Source: Actinomadura sp. WMMA1423 | GTDB taxonomy: Bacteria; Actinomycetota; Actinomycetes; Streptosporangiales; Streptosporangiaceae | NCBI RefSeq assembly: GCF_006547145.1 | Contig: NZ_CP041244.1 | Span: forward strand, 8,246,001-8,310,000 | Reading direction: 5' to 3' | Length of the DNA stretch: 64,000 bases | Shown here: one piece after another, positions 33,611-40,665 of the stretch | How the letters are laid out: each line of letters begins with the position of its first letter | Position numbering within the stretch: the stretch's first letter is position 1 | Position numbers and translations under genes: made by a program | The notes under the pieces: model-generated | What the model saw: only the letters and a program-made list of their open reading frames with translations | The model's database searches: none | What the model was told of the DNA's origin: nothing

Positions 33611-33627
33611 GTGGGGGGTGCCCCCAC
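33611..33627. terminator. Hairpin between convergent operon end and regulator
   Basis: GTGGGGG and CCCCCAC form a 7-bp stem with a 3-nt loop in the 38-bp gap between the convergent stops of the small GG-ending protein and the HTH regulator. Confidence 0.6.
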
Positions 33628-33631
33628 GCCC

Positions 33632-34306
33632 CTAACCGGACCGTTGTATGAGGCCGAAACCCTGGGCGCGCAGGCCCGCCTGGAAGCGGGAGTCGGCGTC
33701 CAGCAGGGTGAGGATCTCCGCCACGCGGCGCCGGTAGGTGCGCAGCGACATGCCGAGCCGCCGCGCGGCCGCCTCGTCCTTCAGCCCGCCGCCGAGCAGC
33801 CGCAGGATGCGCAGGCTCTCCTCGCTCAGCGCGGGCGGGCGGGCGCGCCGGTGGTCGGCGAGGTCCGCCGCCGTCTCCCACGTCGCCTGGTACAGCGAGA
33901 CGACGCCCCGCACCACGCCCGGCGACCGGACGACGGTGTACTCGCGGACGCCGCCCTCGGCCGGACCCGCGAGGATCGCGACCCTGCGGTCCACGATGAT
34001 CGTCTCGTGCGGGAGCGGCGTCGGGCAGATCCGCACCCGCGCCCCCGCGGCGGCGATCTCCACGAGCCGCCGCTCGGACTCCTCGTCGGCGAGGGCCGCC
34101 GGGGTGTACAGCTTGCGGACGGCCGGCGCGGGCCGGATCCGGCGCCGCTCGGCGACGATCCGCTCCCGCAGGCCCGGCAGCGCCCACGTGTTCTGGTCCG
34201 TGGCCGCGCAGGCGAACTCCTCGCAGGCGAGGAACAGCCCTCCGGCGCGCTCGACCAGCTCCGCCTCGCCGCGCAGTACGACGTTCCGGTCAAGGTCGAC
34301 GCTCAC
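33632..34306 (-). CDS. Helix-turn-helix (LuxR-type C-terminus) regulator
   Basis: A 224-residue regulator. The N-terminal 155 residues form an effector-like region (LFLACEEFACAATDQNTW, CPTPLPHETIIVDRRVAIL) of the type found in actinomycete regulators with a TrmB/PLD-like sensor part. The C-terminus is a GerE-like HTH (LSEESLRILRLLGGGLKDEA, then ARRLGMSLRTYRRRVAEIL). GTG 34306 is the chosen start. It diverges from an aldo-keto reductase gene, with an inverted repeat TGGCAGC-AA-GCTGCCA between them, so it probably controls that gene and itself. The signal is unknown. Confidence 0.75.
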   Translation of the reverse strand: MSVDLDRNVVLRGEAELVERAGGLFLACEEFACAATDQNTWALPGLRERIVAERRRIRPAPAVRKLYTPAALADEESERRLVEIAAAGARVRICPTPLPHETIIVDRRVAILAGPAEGGVREYTVVRSPGVVRGVVSLYQATWETAADLADHRRARPPALSEESLRILRLLGGGLKDEAAARRLGMSLRTYRRRVAEILTLLDADSRFQAGLRAQGFGLIQRSG

Positions 34307-34343
34307 GGATCCAGTCTGCCACGCGGCCCGTCCCCCGCCGCCG

Positions 34344-34359
34344 TGGCAGCAAGCTGCCA
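34344..34359. promoter_or_regulatory. Inverted repeat, candidate operator for the divergent regulator
   Basis: TGGCAGC and GCTGCCA flank two A residues, giving a perfect 7-bp dyad. It lies between the divergent regulator (start 34306) and reductase (start 34401), an ideal position for shared control. Confidence 0.6.
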
Positions 34360-34400
34360 GCCGTTCGCCCCCGGCGGGCGCGCGCAGCAGAGTGGACCGC

Positions 34401-35255
34401 ATGACACGACACTTCGATCTCGGCGGCGACCTGCGCATCTCCCGGATGGGCTTCGGCGCGATGCGGCTGCCCGCGAGCACCCGCGGCGGGCCCCCGAACG
34501 ACCGGGGCACCGGCATCAAGATCCTCCAGCGGGCCGTCGAGCTGGGCGTGGACCACCTCGACACGGCCGCGTTCTACTACCGGGAGGACGGCCCGGCGGC
34601 CAACGAGATGATCCGCGCGGCGCTCGCCCCCTACCCGCCCCGCGTGGTCATCGCCACGAAGGTGGGGCCGTACCGGGGGCCGGGCGAGCCCTTCCCGTCC
34701 GGCCAGCTCCCGGCATCGGGGCTGCGCGCCGAGGTGGAGCGCAACCTCACCGAGCTCGGGCTCGACCGGCTCGACCTCGTCTACCTGCGACCCGGCGGTC
34801 TGGAGGCCCCGGCGGACGAGCCGGTCGGGGAGCGCTTCGCCGTCCTCGCCGAGCTCCGCGAGGAGGGGCTGATCAGGCATCTCGGGCTGAGCCACGTGAG
34901 CCTCGCCCAGCTCGAGGAGGCGCGCCGGATCGCCCCCGTCGCGGCCGTCCAGAACCGGTTCGACGTGACGCAGCCGCAGGACGCCGAGCTGCTGGCCGCC
35001 TGCGAGCGCGACGGCATCGCCTACGCGCCCTACTTCCCGCTCGGCGGGTTCGGCATCCCCGACGACGAGCGCGTGAACGCGGTCGCCGCCCGCCACGGCG
35101 CGACCGTCCCGCAGGTTCTCCTCGCGGGGCTGCTCGCGCTGTCGCCCGTGATGCTCGCGATCCCCGGCACCGGCTCCCCGGCCCATCTGGAGGAGAACCT
35201 CGCCGCGGCGGATCTGGAACTCGACCCTGAGGATCTCGCCGCCCTGAAGCGGTGA
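34401..35255 (+). CDS. Aldo-keto reductase family protein
   Basis: A 284-residue TIM-barrel reductase. Asp and Tyr of the catalytic tetrad are in DTAAFYY and the Lys is in VIATKVG. The usual His position reads DLVYLRPGG, with Arg, a variation also seen in some actinobacterial and YdbC-like members. LGLSHVSLAQLEEA and AIPGTGSPAHLEENLAA are family motifs for barrel end and NADPH binding. It would reduce aldehydes or ketones with NADPH. It is divergent from an HTH regulator, with a dyad operator candidate between them. A PadR-like regulator follows after 62 bp. Substrate unknown. Confidence 0.85.
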   Translation: MTRHFDLGGDLRISRMGFGAMRLPASTRGGPPNDRGTGIKILQRAVELGVDHLDTAAFYYREDGPAANEMIRAALAPYPPRVVIATKVGPYRGPGEPFPSGQLPASGLRAEVERNLTELGLDRLDLVYLRPGGLEAPADEPVGERFAVLAELREEGLIRHLGLSHVSLAQLEEARRIAPVAAVQNRFDVTQPQDAELLAACERDGIAYAPYFPLGGFGIPDDERVNAVAARHGATVPQVLLAGLLALSPVMLAIPGTGSPAHLEENLAAADLELDPEDLAALKR

Positions 35256-35317
35256 CCCCCGCGCGCGGCGCGGGCGCGACCCTCTACCCTGAACAGGTTT
35301 GCGATCAGGGGGAGAGG

Positions 35318-35914
35318 ATGTCGACGACGCGGCTGCTGGTGCTCGGCGGGGTGCGGCGGTTCGGGCGGGCGCACGGCTACGAGGTCCGCCGCGAGCTGCT
35401 CTCCTGGGGCTCGGACGAGTGGGCCCACGTCAACCCGGGCTCGATCTACCACGCCCTCAGGCAGCTGGCCAAGGAGGGCCTGCTGCACGCCCACGAGGTG
35501 GAGGAGAGCGAGGCCGGGCCGCCGCACACCGACTACGAGATCACCGACGCCGGCCGGGCGGAGTTCCACCGGCTGCTGCGCTGCGCCCTCGCCGCCGTCG
35601 ACGTCCGGCACCCGGAGATGCTCACGGCGGGCCTCGGGTTCCTCACCGAGCTGCCGCGCGCCGAGGCGCTCGCCCTGCTGCGCGAGCGCCTCGAGGGCCT
35701 GGCCGGCTGGCGCGCCTCCGTCGCCCCGCACCTGGACGAGCTGGACGCCTCCGACCATCTGCGCGAGCTGCTCGGCTGGTGGGTCCACTCCGCCGACTCC
35801 GCCACGGCCTGGACGCTCGGCCTGATCGAGCGTCTGGAGGCGGGCGCCTACGTCATGGCCGACGAGCGCGAGCCGGACCGCCCCGGCGGCGCCCCGAGAG
35901 CGGCGGCGAAGTAG
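35318..35914 (+). CDS. PadR-family transcriptional regulator
   Basis: A 198-residue regulator with the PadR winged helix at the N-terminus: RAHGYEVRRELLSWG, NPGSIYHALRQLAKEGLL and the wing DYEITDAGRAEFHRLL. The C-terminal helical part (RERLEGLAGWRASVAPHLDE) is the vir-like dimerisation region. PadR proteins typically repress stress or transport genes in response to small molecules. A strong GGGGGAGAGG precedes the ATG. No obvious adjacent target gene other than the upstream reductase is seen, and the lipid-kinase gene downstream is convergent. Confidence 0.88.
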   Translation: MSTTRLLVLGGVRRFGRAHGYEVRRELLSWGSDEWAHVNPGSIYHALRQLAKEGLLHAHEVEESEAGPPHTDYEITDAGRAEFHRLLRCALAAVDVRHPEMLTAGLGFLTELPRAEALALLRERLEGLAGWRASVAPHLDELDASDHLRELLGWWVHSADSATAWTLGLIERLEAGAYVMADEREPDRPGGAPRAAAK

Positions 35915-35938
35915 CCCCGGCAGGACCCGCGGCCGGGA

Positions 35939-36940
35939 TCAGGTGTCGACGAACGACTGCGGGACGATCACCCGCAGCGCGTTGCCGCGCAGCTTGATCG
36001 AGACCGGGGTGCGGCCGCGGACCTCGCCGTCCACGTCCACCTGCATCGGCGGGTCGGTCTCGATCTCCACGTTCGTGGTGGTGAGGAAGGCGTCGTCCTC
36101 CAGCGACCGCCACGGGCCGGTGAGGACGTGCCGGGCCGTGGCCGACGCCAGCCGCAGCCGCCGCTCGTCGCCGAGCCGGTACACCGCCAGCAGCCGGTCG
36201 TCGGGGCTGGCGTCGCGGGCGATGCGCTGCCCGCTGTGGTGCGCGCCGTTGGCGACGTTCAGCTGGTGCGTCTGGAACTCGTGGGTCTCGCCGTCGATCG
36301 TGACGCGGGCGGTGAACGCCTCGTGCCGGGGCAGCAGCCCCGCCGCCGTCAGCGCGTAGGCGGGCCGCCCGATGAACCGCTTGAGCGTGTGCGGAACGTG
36401 TTCGGCGACCTGGACCGAGAGGCCGAGGCTGACCATGTTGGCGAAGATGTGCTCGCGCTCGCCGCCCGGCCCCTCGCCCTGCGGGTCGCCCGTCGACTCG
36501 AACCAGCCGACGTCGACGTCGGCGACCTTCCCGCCGTCCGGCCGCCCGAGTCCGAGGGTCGCGACCGCGCCCCGCAGGTCGAGCGGCAACTCCAGGCTGC
36601 GGGCGAAGTTGTTGGTGGTGCCGAGCGGCAGCACGCCGAGCGCCATGTCGCGGTGGGCCAGATGGCCGACCGCCTCGGCGACCGTGCCGTCCCCGCCGCC
36701 GACCACGACGAGGTCGGGCTCCAGCGCGAGGACGTCGGCGAACAGCTCGCGCAGCCGGGCGGGGTCGGTCACCGGGAAGACGTGCGTGAACTCCAGGCCC
36801 GCCTCGCGCAGCAGGCGCCGGGCCGTGCCGTAGAGCTTGCGGCCCCGCCGGGAGCGGGAGTTGATCACGAGCACCGCGCGGCCGCCGTCCGCGATCGCCG
36901 ACTCCAGCTCCGCCTTGCTCCGCATCTGGACGCTCCGCAT
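35939..36940 (-). CDS. Diacylglycerol kinase family lipid kinase
   Basis: A 333-residue DAGK-catalytic-fold protein. The nucleotide motif is VVVGGGDGTVAEAV, followed by LGVLPLGTTNNFARSL, both diagnostic. The C-terminal half has NVANGAHHSGQRIARDA and the acidic SPDDRLLAVY, as in the DgkB/YegS group. It would phosphorylate diacylglycerol or a related lipid. N-terminal INSRSRRGRK contains the family Asn-Ser. A TATAAA hexamer at 37008-37013 on this strand could be its -10, which would give a leader of about 60 nt. Confidence 0.9.
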   Translation of the reverse strand: MRSVQMRSKAELESAIADGGRAVLVINSRSRRGRKLYGTARRLLREAGLEFTHVFPVTDPARLRELFADVLALEPDLVVVGGGDGTVAEAVGHLAHRDMALGVLPLGTTNNFARSLELPLDLRGAVATLGLGRPDGGKVADVDVGWFESTGDPQGEGPGGEREHIFANMVSLGLSVQVAEHVPHTLKRFIGRPAYALTAAGLLPRHEAFTARVTIDGETHEFQTHQLNVANGAHHSGQRIARDASPDDRLLAVYRLGDERRLRLASATARHVLTGPWRSLEDDAFLTTTNVEIETDPPMQVDVDGEVRGRTPVSIKLRGNALRVIVPQSFVDT

Positions 36941-37037
36941 CCTCCGGTCGCCCCCTTCGTCCGCGTCACCTTACAAGGAACGTGGACCGGAACTCCCGGC
37001 CCGACATTTTATAAACCGATTACAGAGCGTTGAAACA

Positions 37038-37053
37038 TTCCCGCCGGCGGGAA
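37038..37053. promoter_or_regulatory. 16-bp perfect palindrome upstream of the esterase-like gene
   Basis: TTCCCGCCGGCGGGAA reads the same on both strands. It sits in the 147-bp divergent gap between the lipid kinase and esterase-like genes, 34 nt before the latter's GTG and just after a TTGAAA hexamer (37030). An operator is likely; a small hairpin is the alternative. Confidence 0.5.
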
Positions 37054-37087
37054 CCCTTATGGCAGGCGGGTTCTGGAAGACCGGGGC

Positions 37088-38107
37088 GTGGACATGCGGA
37101 TGCGCGGCTTGGCGGGTGCGGGTCTCATCGTGGCGGTCGCGGGACTGACCGCCTCCATCGCGGCGGGCGGGGCGGCCCCTCCCGGCGCCCCCGCCGACGA
37201 CGGCGCGGCCGTGGTCGGCGAGCGCCGCCCGCGCCGCCGCGTCCTCGACCTCGCGGTCCGTTCACCCGTGCTGGAGAGCGTCGCCCATGCCCGCCTCCTG
37301 CTGCCCCCGGGCTGGTCGCGGGACGCCTCCCGCACCTGGCCGGTGCTCTGGCTGCTGCACGGCGCGGGCGCCGGCCGCGACGGCCACACCGCGTGGAGCG
37401 AGCACAGCGACATCGAGGAGCTGACCGAGGACGCGGACGTGATCGTCGTGATGCCGGACGGCGGCCCGTGCGGCAACTACACCGACTGGTGGAACCGCGG
37501 CGGCGGCGGCGCGCCGAAGTGGGAGACCTTCCACCTCGCCGAACTCCGGCAGATCCTGGAGCGCGGATACCGGGCCGGGCCGGACCGCGCCGTCGCGGGG
37601 AACGCGATGGGCGGGCTCGGCGCGCTGGCGTATGCGGCCAGGCACCGGGGGCTCTTCCGGGCGGCGGCGTCCTTCAGCGGGCCGGTCCACACGCTGCACC
37701 GCGACCCCGCCGGGCTCGACGTCGCCGACCTCGTCGAGCTGAGCGTCGCGATCGGCGCCCCGTCCCTCGACTGGACCGACGTGTGGGGCGACCCCGACCT
37801 GCAGCGCGTCGTGTGGCGGCAGCACAACCCCTACGACCTCGCGGGCCGGCTGGCGGGCGTCCGCGTCCACGTGAGCGCCGGGGACGGCACCCCCGGCCCC
37901 TTCGACCGCGGTCCGGGTCCCCGGGAGGCCGCGGCCCGCGACGTGCTGGAGGCCCTCGCCCACACCGTCTCCCGGGAGTTCGCGGGCAAGCTGCGCAAGC
38001 TCGGCGTCCCGGTGTCCACGCACTTCTACCGTGGTACCCACACTTGGCCCTACTGGCGCCGCGAACTGAGGGCCACGCTGCCCGCCCTGCTCGCGGAGAT
38101 CACCTGA
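37088..38107 (+). CDS. Secreted esterase-D/Ag85-fold protein without nucleophile Ser
   Basis: A 339-residue alpha/beta hydrolase of the putative esterase family (esterase D/antigen 85 type). Residues 1 to about 30 form a signal peptide or membrane anchor. WLLHGAGAGRDGHTAW and VMPDGGPCGNYTDWW are typical. Active members carry a serine in the GxSMGG elbow; here it is GNAMGG with Ala173 (GCG codon), so classical hydrolysis or acyl transfer is not expected. The C-terminal His (FYRGTHTWPYW) remains. It may be a structural or ligand-binding homologue. GTG 37088 was chosen; ATG 37094 is an alternative. It is 20 bp ahead of an amidohydrolase gene. Confidence 0.82.
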   Translation: MDMRMRGLAGAGLIVAVAGLTASIAAGGAAPPGAPADDGAAVVGERRPRRRVLDLAVRSPVLESVAHARLLLPPGWSRDASRTWPVLWLLHGAGAGRDGHTAWSEHSDIEELTEDADVIVVMPDGGPCGNYTDWWNRGGGGAPKWETFHLAELRQILERGYRAGPDRAVAGNAMGGLGALAYAARHRGLFRAAASFSGPVHTLHRDPAGLDVADLVELSVAIGAPSLDWTDVWGDPDLQRVVWRQHNPYDLAGRLAGVRVHVSAGDGTPGPFDRGPGPREAAARDVLEALAHTVSREFAGKLRKLGVPVSTHFYRGTHTWPYWRRELRATLPALLAEIT

Positions 38108-38127
38108 GTCCCGGCTAGGGTCGGGGC

Positions 38128-39015
38128 GTGGCCGAACCCCGTTCTGATTCAGATGTCCCCTCGTTCTGGCGGTCGCTCGGGCTGCCCGGCATCATCGACG
38201 TCCACGTCCACTTCATGCCCCCGCGCCTGATGAGCGCGGTGTGGGGGTACTTCGACGAGGCCGGGCCGCTGATCGGCACCGAGTGGCCGATCCGCTACCG
38301 CGACTCCGAGCAGGAGCGGCTGGACTTCCTGCGCGGGCTCGGCGTCCGCGCGTTCACCTCGCTCGCCTACCCGCACAAGCCCGGCATGGCCGACTCGCTG
38401 AACGAGTGGACCGCCCAGTTCGCGGCCCGCGTCCCCGACTGCCTCCAGACCGCCACGTTCTACCCCGAGCCCGGTGTCGCGGACTACGTGCGCCGCGCGC
38501 TGGACGCGGGGGCCCGCCTCTTCAAGGTCCACCTCCAGGTCGGCGGCTTCGACCCGCGCCTCAAGGAGCTGGACGCGGTGTGGGGGATGCTCGCCGAGGC
38601 GGGGGTCCCCGCCCTCGTCCACGCCGGCTCCGGGCCGGTCGCCAACGGCTACACCGGCCCCGGCCCGTTCGGCGAGGTCCTCGCCCGCCATCCGGGCCTG
38701 ACCGCGATCGTCGCCCACCTGGGCGCGCCGGAGTTCGAGGGCTTCTTCGCCCTGGCCGACGCCCACGAGGGCGTCCACCTCGACACGACGATGATCTTCA
38801 CTCGCTTCGCCGCCCTGGCGCCCTTCCCGGACGCCCTGCTGCCCCGGCTGCGCGACCTCGGCCTGGAGGGGCGCGTCCTGCTCGGCACCGACTTCCCGAA
38901 CATCCCCTACGAGTACGCGCACCAGCTGGAGTCGCTGGCCGCGCTCGACCTCGGCGACGACTGGCTGCGGTCGGTCTGCTGGCACGGCCCGGCCGGGTTC
39001 TTCGGGCTCTCGTAG
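38128..39015 (+). CDS. Amidohydrolase family protein (amidohydrolase 2 type)
   Basis: A 295-residue TIM-barrel metal-dependent hydrolase. The HxH metal motif is IDVHVHF, further ligands are in FKVHLQV, ALVHAGSG and VAHLGAPEF, and the terminal Asp is in LLGTDFPNIPYEY. This family includes decarboxylases (aminocarboxymuconate semialdehyde, orsellinate) and lactone or amide hydrolases. The position 20 bp after the esterase-like gene suggests co-transcription. GTG 38128 starts the protein. The substrate cannot be inferred. Confidence 0.86.
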   Translation: MAEPRSDSDVPSFWRSLGLPGIIDVHVHFMPPRLMSAVWGYFDEAGPLIGTEWPIRYRDSEQERLDFLRGLGVRAFTSLAYPHKPGMADSLNEWTAQFAARVPDCLQTATFYPEPGVADYVRRALDAGARLFKVHLQVGGFDPRLKELDAVWGMLAEAGVPALVHAGSGPVANGYTGPGPFGEVLARHPGLTAIVAHLGAPEFEGFFALADAHEGVHLDTTMIFTRFAALAPFPDALLPRLRDLGLEGRVLLGTDFPNIPYEYAHQLESLAALDLGDDWLRSVCWHGPAGFFGLS

Positions 39016-39113
39016 GCGGGCGGGCCGCCGTTTCACGGGTTTTCACGCGGGACGCCTGGTCACCGCGGGACGCCCGGCCTCCGCCTTGACGGGCCGGACG
39101 GGTGCGGCGACCT

Positions 39114-39127
39114 TGGGAGCGCTCCCA
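39114..39127. promoter_or_regulatory. CebR/CelR-type operator upstream of the cellulase pair
   Basis: TGGGAGCGCTCCCA is a perfect 14-bp palindrome identical to the known cellobiose-responsive LacI-family CebR/CelR site of actinomycetes. It ends 22 nt before the GH5 ATG, where a bound repressor would block initiation. A TTGACG hexamer at 39086 is a possible -35. Confidence 0.9.
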
Positions 39128-39149
39128 CTCGCTCGACCGAGGACCCCGC

Positions 39150-40664
39150 ATGAGAACGACCATCACCGCGCGACTCCGGCGGATCCGCCCTCTCCCCATC
39201 CTCGTGGCGGCGCTGCTGGCGCTGGCGCTCGTCCAGGCCCTCCCGCGCCCGGCCCGCGCGGCCGGCGCCGGATACTGGCACACCAGCGGCCGGCAGCTGC
39301 TCGACGCGGACGGGCGGCCGGTCCGGATGACGGGCATCAACTGGTTCGGCGCCGAGACGTCCAACTACGCCCCGCACGGCCTCTGGTCGCGCGGCTACAA
39401 GGACATGCTCGACCAGATCAAGAGCCTGGGGTACAACACGCTGCGGCTGCCCTACAGCAGCCAGATGCTCGACTCCGGCAGCACGCCGAACAGCATCGAC
39501 TACGCGAAGAACCCCGACCTCCAGGGCCTGAACGGGCTCCAGATCCTCGACCGGATCATCGCCTACGCCGGCCGGATCGGGCTGAAGGCCGTCCTCGACC
39601 GGCACCGCCCGGACTCCGGCGGCCAGTCCGCGCTCTGGTACACCGCCGCCTACCCCGAGTCGCGCTGGATCTCCGACTGGACGATGCTCGCCCGGCACTA
39701 CGCGGGCGACACCACGGTCATCGGCGCAGACCTGCACAACGAGCCGCACTCGCCGGCCTGCTGGGGCTGCGGCGACCAGGCGACGGACTGGCGCCTGGCC
39801 GCCGAACGGGCCGGGAACGCGGTCCTCGCGGCCAACCCGAACTGGCTGGTCATCGTGGAGGGCGTCAACGACCACGGCGGCGACAACTACTGGTGGGGCG
39901 GCAACCTGCAGGGCGCGGCGCAGTACCCGGTGCGGCTGAACGTCCCGAACCGGCTCGTCTACTCCGCCCACGACTACGCCACGTCGGTGTACCCGCAGCC
40001 GTGGTTCGACGACCCGTCCTTCCCGTCCAACCTGGCCGGGATCTGGGACAGGAACTGGGGCCGCCTCTACAAGGACAACGTGGCGCCCGTCCTGCTCGGC
40101 GAGTTCGGGACGACCCTCTCCGACCCGCGCGACCAGACCTGGCTGCGCACCCTGATGGCCTACCTGGGCAAGGGCACCGGCGGGATCTCCTTCACCTACT
40201 GGTCGTGGAACCCCAACTCGGGCGACACCGGCGGCATCCTCAACGACGACTGGACGACCGTGAACACGGCCAAGCAGTCCTACCTGGACCCCTACCTGCT
40301 CGGCGCCGGCGACCCGAGCGGCGACCCCGGCGATCCGGGCACGCCGGGGACGTCCTGCAAGGTCGCCTACACGGTGCAGAACAGCTGGTCGGGCGGCTTC
40401 ACCGCCCAGGTCACCATCACCAACACCGGGTCCTCGGCACTGAACGGCTGGACGCTGGGGTTCGCGTTCCCGGGCGACCAGAAGGTCACGCAGGGGTGGA
40501 GCGCGGCCTGGTCGCAGAGCGGCTCCGCCGTCACCGCCAGGAACTTGGACTGGAACGCCTCCATCGCGCCCGGCGCCTCGCTCTCGGCCGGGTTCCAGGC
40601 GACCGGCTCGGCGAGCGGCGCGCCTGCCGCGTTCAAGGTCGACGACAAGGCCTGCGAGGTGTGA
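39150..40664 (+). CDS. Secreted GH5 endoglucanase with CBM2
   Basis: A 504-residue secreted cellulase. Residues 1 to about 37 are a signal peptide ending ARA. The GH5 domain follows with GINWFGAETSN and LRLPYS. The acid/base Glu198 is in DLHNEPHS and the nucleophile Glu318 is in LLGEFGT. A Gly/Asp/Pro linker (GDPSGDPGDPGTPGT) leads to a C-terminal family 2 carbohydrate-binding module with CKVAYTVQNSWSGGFTAQV and closing cysteine, for crystalline cellulose. It would cut internal beta-1,4-glucan bonds. A CebR operator lies 22 nt upstream. The GH44 gene begins one base after its stop, forming an operon. Confidence 0.95.
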   Translation: MRTTITARLRRIRPLPILVAALLALALVQALPRPARAAGAGYWHTSGRQLLDADGRPVRMTGINWFGAETSNYAPHGLWSRGYKDMLDQIKSLGYNTLRLPYSSQMLDSGSTPNSIDYAKNPDLQGLNGLQILDRIIAYAGRIGLKAVLDRHRPDSGGQSALWYTAAYPESRWISDWTMLARHYAGDTTVIGADLHNEPHSPACWGCGDQATDWRLAAERAGNAVLAANPNWLVIVEGVNDHGGDNYWWGGNLQGAAQYPVRLNVPNRLVYSAHDYATSVYPQPWFDDPSFPSNLAGIWDRNWGRLYKDNVAPVLLGEFGTTLSDPRDQTWLRTLMAYLGKGTGGISFTYWSWNPNSGDTGGILNDDWTTVNTAKQSYLDPYLLGAGDPSGDPGDPGTPGTSCKVAYTVQNSWSGGFTAQVTITNTGSSALNGWTLGFAFPGDQKVTQGWSAAWSQSGSAVTARNLDWNASIAPGASLSAGFQATGSASGAPAAFKVDDKACEV

Positions 40665-40665
40665 C

